From Novosphingobium sp. JCM 18896 (GTDB lineage Bacteria; Pseudomonadota; Alphaproteobacteria; Sphingomonadales; Sphingomonadaceae): a stretch of DNA of 64,000 nucleotides. Shown piece by piece: positions 36,682-45,686 of this stretch. The position numbers were made by a program, and so were the translations under genes. Within the stretch, counting starts at the first letter, position 1. Each line of letters begins with the position of its first letter. The notes below the pieces were generated by a model. It was not told where the DNA came from and made no database searches. It was given only the letters and a program-made list of their open reading frames with translations. The stretch covers positions 1-64,000 of the forward strand of contig NZ_JAPCZF010000003.1 of assembly GCF_025938095.1 (NCBI RefSeq), written 5' to 3'.

Positions 36682-39444
36682 TCAGAACTTCTTGCTGGCG
36701 CCGAACTGGACCAGGCGGCCCAGGGTGTTGCCGTTGATGAAGCCGCAGGCGCCGGGCGTGAACGTGCAGACCCCACGGTATTCGGGCGGATCGGTGTCGA
36801 ACACGTTGTCGACGTTGAGCGAGAAGGACAGATCCTTGAACAGGTTCTCGCTCTTCACGTCGTAGCGGAAGTAGAGGTTGAACACGTCGTAGGCCGAAAC
36901 CTTCGTCTGCGGCACGAAGCTGGGGGTTGCCGGATCGACCCTGTAGCCGGCGCTGTGGTTCCAGGTGACCTGGGCGAGCAGGTTGCCGATCTCGGCACCC
37001 GCGGTCGTGCGGATGCGGAAGCGGCTGGCGTTGGCCGCGAGCAGATCGGTGAAGGGCAGCGAGGGCGACGCCTTCTGCTCGCGGTTCAGCTCGTAGTTGG
37101 CGTTGGCCACCAGGCTGATCGCGCCGAAGCCGGTCTCGTGCCGATAGTTGAGGTCGAAATCGAGCCCGTCGAGATTGAAGTCGCCGAGGTTGTTCTTGCG
37201 GATGTCGACGATCGCATAGACGCTGCAGGGCGTCGCGTTCGTGTGGCAGGCCGGGCCGAAGGGAAGCGATTGCGCGCTCGCCGCCACTTCGCTGAGCGCG
37301 GCCGAGGTCGGGTTCAGCGTCACCACGTTGGGATAGTCGCGATAGACCAGAAGCGCGCTCTGGCCCGGCGGGATGCCGATCACCCCTTTCAGCTTGATCT
37401 TCCAATAGGTGATCCCGAGCTTCAGGCCCGGCACGAAGGGCGGATCGATATCCGCGCCGACCGAGATCGTCCGTGCCTTCTGCGGCTGGATGCCCGGGGC
37501 GTTGCCGCGCACGACGTAGACCGACTGGGCCGCGCCGGGCACGGGATAGCCGATTCCCGCCGGCGGGCCGAAGCCGGCGACCGGCAGGACGAACAGGGTG
37601 GTGATGTCGGCGCCCGCCGAATCCGCGAGGCTGGGGGCGTTGAACGACTTGCCCCAGGCGCCGCGCAGTTTCAGCCAATCGGTCGGCTTCCAGGTCACAC
37701 CGATCTTGGGATTGAAGGTGTGGCCGACGTCACTGTAGTCGTCGTAGCGCGCGGCGGCCGACAAGGTCAGTTCCTCGAAGAAGGGCGTCGCGTTTTCGGT
37801 GCCGAAGATCGGCACGACGATCTCACCGAAGGCCGCCTTGACGTTGCGCGACAGATTGACCCGGCGCAGTCCCGCGGTGGCCGGCGCGATCACCGTGCCG
37901 TTGACCAGTTGTGCCGGCGTGCCCGTCAGCTCGAACCCCGGAACGGCATCGCCGCCGCGCGAGTCCCAGCTCTCGCCGATGTATTCGCCGCCCACCGCCA
38001 GCTTGACCGAACCGCCGGGCAGGATGAACAGGTCGCCGTCGATCACGGCGCGCGCGTTGTAGAGTTCCTGCCGGGCGCGGCCGTAGGTCCAGTAGTTGGA
38101 AATCGCGGCGGTCGCGGCGGCGTTGCTCGCCGCCACGTCATAGGGATTGAACAGCGCGGCGTTGACCGCGTTAGTCAGCGCAGTCGAATTGAACGCGCCC
38201 TTGCGGCTGTTGGTGATGCTCTGGCCGTAGTTGCCGAGGACGCGCAACTGCCAGGTGCCGCCGAGGTCCGCCGTGACGGTCGGCGTGATGCCCCAGGTGG
38301 ACAGCGAGACGCGCTGGGTGGTGGCGTCGGCCCCTCCGAAGGAGAACAGCACGGTCTGCGACGTTTCGGTGCCGATCCGGTGCGCCGCGAACAGCGGGTT
38401 GGTCGACGTCACGGTGACCCCGTTCTGCGGCAGGTACTCGCCGAGCGCGATCTCGGTCTTGCGATTGGTGTAGAAGGCCTTGATGTCGACGTTGATCGCG
38501 TCGTTCAGCTGCTGGTTGAAGCCGGCGAAGACCGAGTGCCGCCGCTCGGAGGGATAGACGGCGGCCAGGTCGCTGAGATCGCACTGCCTCGGCGTCGCGG
38601 CAGGAACCGGCGGGGTGGTGAACGGCAGGCCGTAGAGCGTCGTGCCGACGCGCACGTTGCCGGGGCTGCACAGCAGGTTGGTGCGGCCGTCGGTGCCGGC
38701 GAACTGCTGCACATAATCGCGGTCGCGGCCGAGGATCGCACTGTGCTCGGCATAGTTGTACGAGACGTAGAGGCCGCCGCTGCCCCAGTCGCGGCCGATC
38801 GTCACATTCGTGTCGAGCTGATGGTAGTTGTCGGCGAAGCCGTAGTGGCCGTCGACGAGAACGCCATCGAACTTCTTGCGCGTGATGAAATTGATCACGC
38901 CGGCGACCGCATCGGCACCATAGACCGCCGAGCCGCCGTCGGGCACGATTTCGACGCGCTCGAGCGCGCCGGGCGGGATCACGTCGGGGTCGGGCGTCGT
39001 CGAGCTCACGCCCATGCCGACGATGCGGTGACCGTCCATCATGACCAGAGTGGTCGAGCCGCCGGCGGTCGTGTTCCCCGGCAGGTTGCGCAGGTTGGGC
39101 CGGTTCACCGTGCCGGTGTTGCCCGCGCCGGCGGGGGCTTGCAGCGAGTTGAACGCGCCGAGCTGCGGGATCGTCTGCAGCAGCTGCGAGGTCGTGGTCG
39201 CGCCGGTCGACTGTACGTCGGCCTGAGTCACGCCGATGATATTGGTACCCGCCGGAGCGACGCCGCGCAGCAAGGTGCCGGTGACCACGATGTCATCGAC
39301 GGTCGCGTTTTCGGCTTCTTCCGAAGGCGCAGTTTGCGCCATCGCTGCCGAGGATAGGGTGGCCAGGGCCAGTCCCCATGAACATGCGCCTGCGCGAAAA
39401 GCGTTTCGCGCCGAACGCGCACGAGTGGTGGTTTGCCCCATCAT
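36682..39444 (-). CDS. TonB-dependent outer-membrane receptor
   Basis: This 920-residue receptor has a signal region (SWGLALATLSSAAMAQ), the start DDIVVTGTLLRGVAPAG, a plug domain (ERVEIVPDGGSAVYGADAVA GVINFITRK) and a long barrel ending LGRLVQFGASKKF. It is 35 bp upstream of the PKD hydrolase and reads away from a ROK regulator 155 bp distant. The uptake substrate may be a sugar, oligosaccharide or glycoside if the ROK link holds. AGGGAGATCG precedes the ATGATG start. Confidence 0.94.
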   Translation of the reverse strand: MMGQTTTRARSARNAFRAGACSWGLALATLSSAAMAQTAPSEEAENATVDDIVVTGTLLRGVAPAGTNIIGVTQADVQSTGATTTSQLLQTIPQLGAFNSLQAPAGAGNTGTVNRPNLRNLPGNTTAGGSTTLVMMDGHRIVGMGVSSTTPDPDVIPPGALERVEIVPDGGSAVYGADAVAGVINFITRKKFDGVLVDGHYGFADNYHQLDTNVTIGRDWGSGGLYVSYNYAEHSAILGRDRDYVQQFAGTDGRTNLLCSPGNVRVGTTLYGLPFTTPPVPAATPRQCDLSDLAAVYPSERRHSVFAGFNQQLNDAINVDIKAFYTNRKTEIALGEYLPQNGVTVTSTNPLFAAHRIGTETSQTVLFSFGGADATTQRVSLSTWGITPTVTADLGGTWQLRVLGNYGQSITNSRKGAFNSTALTNAVNAALFNPYDVAASNAAATAAISNYWTYGRARQELYNARAVIDGDLFILPGGSVKLAVGGEYIGESWDSRGGDAVPGFELTGTPAQLVNGTVIAPATAGLRRVNLSRNVKAAFGEIVVPIFGTENATPFFEELTLSAAARYDDYSDVGHTFNPKIGVTWKPTDWLKLRGAWGKSFNAPSLADSAGADITTLFVLPVAGFGPPAGIGYPVPGAAQSVYVVRGNAPGIQPQKARTISVGADIDPPFVPGLKLGITYWKIKLKGVIGIPPGQSALLVYRDYPNVVTLNPTSAALSEVAASAQSLPFGPACHTNATPCSVYAIVDIRKNNLGDFNLDGLDFDLNYRHETGFGAISLVANANYELNREQKASPSLPFTDLLAANASRFRIRTTAGAEIGNLLAQVTWNHSAGYRVDPATPSFVPQTKVSAYDVFNLYFRYDVKSENLFKDLSFSLNVDNVFDTDPPEYRGVCTFTPGACGFINGNTLGRLVQFGASKKF

Positions 39445-39534
39445 CGATCTCCCTGGCTTTCAAAAAACGATGCGGTCGATGCTTGCGTCGACCTTGTGTC
39501 ATACCTTTTGAAAAATTGGTCTGACCTGTCAAGG

Positions 39535-39555
39535 TTATTTCATGGTGTGAAATAA
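39535..39555. promoter_or_regulatory. 21-bp palindrome TTATTTCA-TGGTG-TGAAATAA, probable ROK-family operator
   Basis: Perfect 8-bp arms flank a 5-bp centre, 45 bp before the ROK gene start and 91 bp before the TonB receptor start. Its shape resembles Mlc/NagC-type ROK operators (TTATTT...AAATAA with TTC/GAA core). It probably controls both divergent transcripts. Confidence 0.65.
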
Positions 39556-39599
39556 ATCGATGCTTCCAAGCGTGGGGCGCCCGTCATAAGGGTCGCGCT

Positions 39600-40769
39600 A
39601 TGAAGATGGTCAGCTCCGGCGAAATACGCGTGCTCAAGGCGATCCGCTCCGACGGGCCCGTGTCGCGGCGCGATCTGCCGGAGCTGACCGGTCTGGCGGC
39701 GGGTACCATCACGCTGATCACCGCCGATCTCCTGCGCCGTGGCTTCATCACCGAAAAGCGCGAGGCGACCGGCCAATCGGGACGGCCGCGTGTGTTCCTC
39801 GAAATCCGCGAGGATGGTCCGATCGTGCTCGGAGCGACCTTGACTGAAAACGGTGCGCTGCGGACGACGTTCGTCGATCTGTCGGGCAACATCCGCTTCG
39901 GCACCGAAATAGAGACCGGGATCGGCGTTGCCGGATCGCTCGACGATCTGGCCGAGGCGGTGGGGCGGACGCTGGAGGCCGCGATCGAGGCGAGCGGCTG
40001 TGATCGGAAGGACATCGAGCGCATCGGCCTGTCGCTGCCCGCGCTCGTCGACAGCGACCAGGGCGTCATTCACTTCATGATGACCTTTCCGCAGACCCCT
40101 TTCCCCTTCGCGAAAGTGGTCTCTGCGCGTCTCGGCCTGCCGGTGACCCTGGAAAACCACATGTCGTGTCTGGCGCGGGCGGAGCACTGGTTCGGGCAGG
40201 CAAAGGGACTCGACAGCTTCACCCTGATCCACATCGGCCCGGCCATCGGTTCGGCGCAATATTTCGCGGGCATGCCGCGCACCGGTGTGCACGGCATCGC
40301 GCCGCAGATCGGGCATGTGAAGACGGCTCGCGGTGATGACGCCGCACGATGCTATTGCGGCGCGCACGGTTGCGCCACGGCCTATGCCTCGATCTACGGG
40401 ATGGTCCAGCAGGCCGGGCTCGTCGATGGCTTCGACATAGCCCCGGCGCAACAGGCCGAGCTGTTCGGTCAGCTCGTTGCGCGTGCGAGCGAGGGTGACG
40501 AAGCGATGCTCGAGGTGGTGGAGCGTGGTGCCGCCCACCTGGCGTTGCTTGCCGCGGACATCGTGATCGCGACGGACCCGGGCGTCATTCTCGTAACGGT
40601 TCCCGATGCGCGCTGCATCGAACTCATGCGCGGTCGTTTCGATGAGGTGTTTCGCGCCCACTTGGTGCCCGGCGTCGCATCGCTGACCGAAGTTCGGTTC
40701 GCCGTCGCGCTTCCTGATTGGGAGGCGAAAGGCGCAGCGGCCTTGGCGTTAGAGAGAGTGCGGCAATAG
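39600..40769 (+). CDS. ROK-family transcriptional regulator
   Basis: This 389-residue protein has an N-terminal winged HTH (VSRRDLPELTGLAAGTITLI) and a C-terminal ROK kinase-like domain with the zinc signature CYCGAHGCATAYAS. The sugar-kinase catalytic NDxN region reads LENHMSCLARAEHWFG: the Asp is replaced by His, so it should not phosphorylate sugar and acts as a ligand-binding repressor. It is divergent from the TonB receptor/PKD hydrolase pair with a palindrome between. The inducer is probably a carbohydrate or glycoside, by family precedent. Confidence 0.9.
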   Translation: MKMVSSGEIRVLKAIRSDGPVSRRDLPELTGLAAGTITLITADLLRRGFITEKREATGQSGRPRVFLEIREDGPIVLGATLTENGALRTTFVDLSGNIRFGTEIETGIGVAGSLDDLAEAVGRTLEAAIEASGCDRKDIERIGLSLPALVDSDQGVIHFMMTFPQTPFPFAKVVSARLGLPVTLENHMSCLARAEHWFGQAKGLDSFTLIHIGPAIGSAQYFAGMPRTGVHGIAPQIGHVKTARGDDAARCYCGAHGCATAYASIYGMVQQAGLVDGFDIAPAQQAELFGQLVARASEGDEAMLEVVERGAAHLALLAADIVIATDPGVILVTVPDARCIELMRGRFDEVFRAHLVPGVASLTEVRFAVALPDWEAKGAAALALERVRQ

Positions 40770-40913
40770 GAATTCTCTCCTGATTGTTGCGGGCAGGATC
40801 GGCATTGCCGCTTGCAACTCCCCGATACCTGCCGCTCGTTCATGTACGGCCGAGGCTCGAAAACTATAGCGCACGGTGAACCGGACCTGCGCGGCCGGCC
40901 TGGTGGCATCAAG

Positions 40914-40940
40914 GCCCCGGAGGTCGCTTCCGGGGGCTTT
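40914..40940 (+). terminator. Hairpin with short T-run, possible terminator or leader structure
   Basis: GCCCCGGA pairs with TCCGGGGGC with one bulged base, followed by TTT. It lies 145 bp after the ROK gene and 77 bp before the PLP enzyme gene. It may end ROK transcription or be part of the PLP gene leader; I recognised no known riboswitch here. Confidence 0.4.
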
Positions 40941-41016
40941 GCCGTAGCGATCTCAGGCCTTGCCTCTGCGGGAGCCAAGTCCCACTTCGAAGGTTCTCTA
41001 GCCGAGGGAGGCGAGG

Positions 41017-42330
41017 ATGGACGAAGCGGACGGCAAACCGACAGACCCCACCAAGGCGGACCGTCGCGCCGGGCGTGACAGTCGCAAGATCGAAGGCCGC
41101 AGGCTCAAACCCTCGACCCTGATGATGGGGCACGGCTACGATCCCGTGCTGTCCGAAGGCGCGCTGAAGCCGCCGATCTTCCTGACTTCGACCTTCGCAT
41201 TCGAGAGCGCGGCCGCGGGCAAGCGGCATTTCGCCGCGCTGACCGGGCCCGGCGCGGCCCAGGCCGACGGGCTGGTCTATGGCCGGTTCAACGGCCCCGA
41301 CCAGGAAATCCTCGAAGGCCGCCTGGCCATATGGGAAGAAGCCGAGGCGGCGCTGTCGTTTTCCTCGGGCATGTCGGCGATCGCGACGATCCTGCTCACC
41401 CATGCGCGGCCAGGCGACACGATCGTTCATTCGGCGCCGCTCTACGCCGCCACCGAGACCTTGATCGGCAAGCTGTTCGGGCGGCTGGGCGTGAACTGGC
41501 TCGACTTTCCCGCCGGCGCCACGCGCGAAGAGATCGAAGCGGTGCTCGCGCGCGCCAAGGGTGCGGGACGGGTGCCGCTGATCTTCCTCGAAAGCCCGGC
41601 CAACCCGACCAACACCTTGGTCGACATCGAGGCGGTGCGCGACGCGCGCGAGACCGTGTTTGGCGGCGAGGACAAGCCGCTGATCGTCATGGACAACACC
41701 TTTCTGGGCCCGCTCTGGCAAAAGCCGGCCCGCCACGGTGCCGACGTCGTCGTCTACAGCCTGACCAAATATGTCGGCGGCCATTCGGATCTCGTCGCCG
41801 GCGCGGCGATCGGTTCGCATGCGGCGATCAGCGCGATCCGTGCGACGCGCAACGTCATCGGCACGATCACCGATCCGCATACGGCCTGGATGCTGCTGCG
41901 CAGCCTCGAGACGCTCGAACTGCGCATGAGCCGCGCGGGCGACAACGCCGCCAAGGTCTGCGCCTGGCTGCGCGAACATCCGAAGGTCGAGAGGGTCGGC
42001 TATCTCGGCTTCCTCGAGGAGGGCAGCCGCCAGGCCGACATCTACAATCGCCATTGCGCGGGCGCGGGATCGACCTTCTCGCTCTATCTCAAGGGCGGCG
42101 AGGCGGAGGCTTTCGCCTTCCTCGACGCGCTGCGGATCGCCAAGCTCGCGGTCAGCCTCGGCGGCACCGAGACCCTGGCCAGCCATCCCGCGGCGATGAC
42201 GCATCTGTCGGTCGCGCCCGAGCGCAAGGCGATGCTGGGGATCAGCGACAGCCTGGTGCGCATCTCGATCGGTATCGAGGACGCAGACGACCTGATCGCC
42301 GATTTCGAACAGGCGCTCAAACGCGCCTAG
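41017..42330 (+). CDS. Cys/Met-metabolism PLP enzyme (cystathionine gamma-synthase/methionine gamma-lyase family)
   Basis: This 437-residue fold-type I PLP enzyme has the substrate loop YGRFNGPDQEILEGRLAIWE, SSGMSAIATILLTHARPGDT and the PLP-binding Lys in VVYSLTKYVGGHSDLVAGAA. It carries an N-terminal extension of about 30 charged residues. It could be a gamma-synthase, O-acylhomoserine sulfhydrylase or methionine gamma-lyase; sequence alone does not decide. GGGAGGCGAGG precedes the ATG. Confidence 0.9.
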   Translation: MDEADGKPTDPTKADRRAGRDSRKIEGRRLKPSTLMMGHGYDPVLSEGALKPPIFLTSTFAFESAAAGKRHFAALTGPGAAQADGLVYGRFNGPDQEILEGRLAIWEEAEAALSFSSGMSAIATILLTHARPGDTIVHSAPLYAATETLIGKLFGRLGVNWLDFPAGATREEIEAVLARAKGAGRVPLIFLESPANPTNTLVDIEAVRDARETVFGGEDKPLIVMDNTFLGPLWQKPARHGADVVVYSLTKYVGGHSDLVAGAAIGSHAAISAIRATRNVIGTITDPHTAWMLLRSLETLELRMSRAGDNAAKVCAWLREHPKVERVGYLGFLEEGSRQADIYNRHCAGAGSTFSLYLKGGEAEAFAFLDALRIAKLAVSLGGTETLASHPAAMTHLSVAPERKAMLGISDSLVRISIGIEDADDLIADFEQALKRA

Positions 42331-42475
42331 CCATGCGGCTTGTATTGCATCCGTCGCCACCTACATCGGTGTCAGCACGGTTCGGCTAGCGGTACTTCCC
42401 CCTTCCGCCGCCCACCGCGCCGAGTGGGGTGGCTGCAGACACTCCCTACTCGATCCAGATCACTGGAAACGAAAG

Positions 42476-42503
42476 CGGAGCGGCCGAGTGATCGGCCGCT
42501 CCG
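42476..42503 (-). terminator. Strong hairpin between the PLP enzyme gene and the RcnB-like gene
   Basis: GGAGCGGCCG pairs perfectly with CGGCCGCTCC around a 6-base loop. On the minus strand it is followed by GCTTTCGTTTCC, so it best serves the RcnB-like gene, whose stop is 13 bases away, though it may work on both strands. Confidence 0.65.
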
Positions 42504-42515
42504 TTCGGTCTTGCG

Positions 42516-42980
42516 TCAACGGCCGAGCTGGCTGCCCAGGATCAGACCGATGATGCCGGTGCCGATCGCCGCCATGATGATGTCGCCGTTGTCGTCGCGA
42601 TAGTAGCGATAGCCGCGGCGCGGCGGCGGCAGGTTGTACGAACCCCAGTCGTTCACGTAGTAGCGGCTGTTGTTCCAGTAGGAGTAGCGCTGGCCTTCGC
42701 GCCAGCGGCCGTTGTAGCCGTTGTAGCCGTACTGGCGGTTGTAGCGGCTCCAGCGCCAGTCGTTGCGTGCGCGGGCGGCGCCGTTCCAGCCGCGGCGGTT
42801 GTCGTAGCGGTCCCACTGGTCGGGACGCCCGTCGCGGTCACGGTCACGGTTCCATTCGCGACGGTCGGATCGGCCGTCGCGGTCGCTGTCGCGTCTGGGC
42901 TGTGCCGAGGCGGGAACCGCGGTCAGCACGCAAGCGGCGGCGGCAAGCGATGCCACGGCACTCGATAGCTTCTTGTTCAT
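42516..42980 (-). CDS. RcnB-like exported repeat protein
   Basis: This 154-residue periplasmic protein has a signal peptide (MNKKLSSAVASLAAAACVLT, ending PASAQ), a low-complexity Arg/Asp/Trp/Tyr-rich middle (DRDGRPDQWDRYDNRRGWN and similar), and a C-terminal hydrophobic glycine zipper (IIMAAIGTGIIGLILGSQLG). RcnB-type proteins of this look are linked to metal or envelope homeostasis, but their role in sphingomonads is not known. The start at 42980 follows AAAGGAGTATCG. Confidence 0.8.
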   Translation of the reverse strand: MNKKLSSAVASLAAAACVLTAVPASAQPRRDSDRDGRSDRREWNRDRDRDGRPDQWDRYDNRRGWNGAARARNDWRWSRYNRQYGYNGYNGRWREGQRYSYWNNSRYYVNDWGSYNLPPPRRGYRYYRDDNGDIIMAAIGTGIIGLILGSQLGR

Positions 42981-43098
42981 TCGATACTCCTTTCGGGTGA
43001 CGACCGAATGCCGGCCGCGCCCTGAACGGAGGGGAAACAACTCTGTCAGGATACTGTTCCCCCATCGCCTTGAACGATGAAGCGTGCGCTGCCGCGGA

Positions 43099-43848
43099 TC
43101 AGGTGACGACGCGGCCGCCGTTGACGCCGATCGTCTGGCCCGTGACGTAGCCGGTTTCGTCGAGACACAGCCAAGCGCAGGCGTTGGCGATGTCGTTCGG
43201 CTCGCCCATGCGGCGCACGGGGATCGTCTGCAGCAGGACTTCGGTCGGGATCTGGAAGCGATCGCGATTGGCCTCGGACATGATCGTGCCCATGACCGAG
43301 CCCGGCGGGATGTTGTTCACGGTGATGCCGTAAGGGCCGAATTCCTGCGCCATCGAACGCGTCATCGTCACGACCGCGCCCTTCGACGACGAATAGGGGA
43401 TCATGTTGATCGCACCGGTCTGCGCCGACGACGACGAGATGTTGACGATACGGCCCCACTTGGCGGCCTTCATGTCGGGCAGCACTTCCTGGGTCAGCAG
43501 GAACGGCCCGCGGACGTTGACCGCATAGATGAAGTCCCAGCGTTCCTCGGTCAGTTCCTCGAACGGGGTGAAGTCGGTGACGCCGGCGTTGTTCACCAGG
43601 ATGTGGATCGGGCCGAAGGCTTCGCGCAGCTTGTCGATCGCGGCCTTGACCGGCGCGCGCTGCGATACGTCGGCGCCCAGCGCGATCGCCTTGCCGCCCG
43701 CGGCCTGGATCGCCTCGACCGTCTCGGCACAGCGCGCCTCGTCAAGGTCGAGCACGCCGACGGCCACGCCGTCCTTGGCCAGGCGCTTGGCGCAGGCGGC
43801 GCCGATGCCGGCGGCGGCGCCGGTGACGAGGGCTACTCGGTAGGTCAT
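43099..43848 (-). CDS. Short-chain dehydrogenase/reductase
   Basis: This 249-residue classical SDR has the cofactor motif TGAAAGIG (9-16), Asp at VGVLDLDEAR indicating NAD preference, NNAG, and the catalytic Ser/Tyr/Lys in NISSSSAQTGAINMIPYSSS KGA. It oxidises or reduces an alcohol/ketone. It is a single gene between envelope-protein genes, so the substrate is unknown. Confidence 0.92.
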   Translation of the reverse strand: MTYRVALVTGAAAGIGAACAKRLAKDGVAVGVLDLDEARCAETVEAIQAAGGKAIALGADVSQRAPVKAAIDKLREAFGPIHILVNNAGVTDFTPFEELTEERWDFIYAVNVRGPFLLTQEVLPDMKAAKWGRIVNISSSSAQTGAINMIPYSSSKGAVVTMTRSMAQEFGPYGITVNNIPPGSVMGTIMSEANRDRFQIPTEVLLQTIPVRRMGEPNDIANACAWLCLDETGYVTGQTIGVNGGRVVT

Positions 43849-43958
43849 GATTCGCTCTCCGCTGTTCAGGTGTTCAACATCGCCCTTAGCGCGAATAGCC
43901 GGGCTGGGAAGCGGCTTTTCGGGCGATCGTACAACATCGTCGCGGTCGGGCGAAGCGG

Positions 43959-44561
43959 CTAGCGGCGCGGGGCTTTGGGTGGCGGCGTGGCGCGAGTGAG
44001 GCGATCGAAGATCTGCGTAATGACTTCGGTCGCCTCGCGCGCCTTGTCGCTGACGCAGCCGTCCTGCAGCGCGAAGTTGCCCCAGCTCTTGCCGTTGAGG
44101 AAGTTGATCCCGGCGACGCGGGGCCGGGCGGGATCGAAGCTGCAGCCGGCCGGATAGACCTCACCCGCATAGCCGCCGACCGGATCCTCGGGGCCGAGCG
44201 CGTGCGGGCGCAGCAGCGCGGCCTGCGCGCGCAGTGCTTCGAATTCGGCCTGGGGCAGGGTGAAGCTGCGGCGCTGCTCGCTGAAGTCCTGGGCTTCCTC
44301 GGGATTTTCGGGCGCGCCGACCCTTTCGAGCTCCTCGAGATATTCGATCGAGCCGCCCGGGGTGATCGACCACGAATGGAACCGCCAGGCACCGCCGGGC
44401 TGCTGGACGCGCTTCCACACGGTCAGGGTATCGCCGGCGATCGCATAGTCGCCGGGCGCGGCGAAATCGCCGACCAGGCTCTGCCGCGGCGCTTCGGCCT
44501 TGCCGCAGGCAACCAGGGCGAGCGGTGCGACCAGTGCGAGGAGCAGGCGGTCAGCGCGCAA
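43959..44561 (-). CDS. Putative lipoprotein, conserved hypothetical
   Basis: This 200-residue protein has a signal peptide with a lipobox (LALVAC, Cys19), so it is probably lipid-anchored. The mature part contains two further Cys residues (YPAGCSFDP and LQDGCVSD) that may form a disulfide. No known domain was recognised. Its start overlaps the end of the alpha/beta hydrolase by 11 bp, implying one transcript. Confidence 0.8.
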   Translation of the reverse strand: MRADRLLLALVAPLALVACGKAEAPRQSLVGDFAAPGDYAIAGDTLTVWKRVQQPGGAWRFHSWSITPGGSIEYLEELERVGAPENPEEAQDFSEQRRSFTLPQAEFEALRAQAALLRPHALGPEDPVGGYAGEVYPAGCSFDPARPRVAGINFLNGKSWGNFALQDGCVSDKAREATEVITQIFDRLTRATPPPKAPRR

Positions 44562-45420
44562 GCCGGTTCTCGACGAAAGCGATCACGGCGGCGAAGGTCT
44601 CAGCCGCGCCGGGGCGATCGAGGCCCGTGATCACCGCGACGTGCGCCATGCCGTCGATCGCGCAGAGCGTCGAATCGATGCCGGCGGCGAGGAGCTTGTC
44701 GTGGAACAGCCGCGAATCGTCCCAGAGCACTTCGCCGGTGCCGACGCTGATCAGGCTCGGCGGATAGGTGGTGATCGGGGCGAGCAGCGGCGAGGCGAGC
44801 GGATGCGTGGGGTCGAGGCCCTGCAGGTAGAGTTCGGCCGCGACCCCGGCCGATTCCTGAGAGAACATCGCGTCGGTTGCGGCATTGGCGGCATAGGAGT
44901 CCGCGGTGACGCGCAGGTCGAGCCAGGGCGAAAGCAGCACCAGTCCGTCGATCCGCGGCGCGCGGCCCGCGGCGCTGAGCAGGCCCAGCGACGCTGCCAG
45001 GCCGCCACCCGCCGAATCGCCGCAGACGATCAGCGGCGCGTCGCCGATCTCTTCGCGCAGGGCGGTGAGCGCCGCGAGCGCATCGGTCAGGCCGGCGGGG
45101 AAGGGGCCCTCGGGCGCGAGGCGATATTGCGGGACAACGATCTCGACTCCGCACGCGCGGATCAGGGCCTCGGCGAAGAGGCTCTCGAATTCGGGACGGC
45201 CGATACGGAAACCGCCGCCGTGGAGCTGCAGGACATAGCCGCGCGGCGCGGTGTCGGGCGAGAAACGCAACGTGCGCAAGCCGGCGAACTCGGCTTCCAC
45301 CGGCGGCTTCTCGGTCTTCCAGGTGCCGGCATCGACGGCCGCCTGCATCTGCGCGCGGCGCTCGAGCAGATCCGCGGGCGCGGCGCGGCCCGCGCGGATC
45401 GGCGGAAGCGAAATGGTCAT
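44551..45420 (-). CDS. Alpha/beta hydrolase of the hormone-sensitive lipase family
   Basis: This 289-residue esterase has the HGGGF oxyanion motif (QLHGGGFRIG), the nucleophile elbow GDSAGG, Asp in the VGTGEVLWDDS region and His in IDGMAHVAV. It hydrolyses short-chain esters. The start at 45420 (MTISLPPIR) gives the normal family N-terminus; the frame extends further upstream without a good start. It is coupled with the lipoprotein gene. Confidence 0.88.
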   Translation of the reverse strand: MTISLPPIRAGRAAPADLLERRAQMQAAVDAGTWKTEKPPVEAEFAGLRTLRFSPDTAPRGYVLQLHGGGFRIGRPEFESLFAEALIRACGVEIVVPQYRLAPEGPFPAGLTDALAALTALREEIGDAPLIVCGDSAGGGLAASLGLLSAAGRAPRIDGLVLLSPWLDLRVTADSYAANAATDAMFSQESAGVAAELYLQGLDPTHPLASPLLAPITTYPPSLISVGTGEVLWDDSRLFHDKLLAAGIDSTLCAIDGMAHVAVITGLDRPGAAETFAAVIAFVENRLAR

Positions 45421-45686
45421 CGGCGGAACGGCCCCTCTCTCGTACTCTGCGTCAGGCTGTAGAGTGCTCGCCGCCGCGCCGGAAGGCCCCTGCGTGCAGT
45501 TCCGCAATGACGGAAGCGAACGCGGCGAGGACGTTCACCCATGATGCAATTCGCGACACGGTCCATCTTGCGCAGACCCCGTTTCGGCCCCAGATGTTCA
45601 AGCGATGTTCAGCCGTCCCAGCTTACGGCTCGTTCGCAAAACTATCGGGCGCCAAGCGGTTAGGTCATGGCTCCCCTGGAGAGTCC

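Noticed and set aside
34526..37678. A single 1050-codon protein covering the hydrolase and part of the receptor region
   Set aside because: The upstream 340 codons are out of frame with the receptor gene. The signal peptide starting at 36646 defines the real N-terminus.
36955..39357. An 800-codon frame antisense to the second TonB receptor gene
   Set aside because: Same shadow effect; the composition is typical of the reverse strand of a receptor gene and no motif is present.
40770..41016. SAM- or SAH-type riboswitch ahead of the PLP sulfur-metabolism enzyme
   Set aside because: I compared the leader with remembered SAM-II, SAM-I and SAH core motifs and found no match. Only a simple hairpin is evident; a covariance-model search would be decisive.
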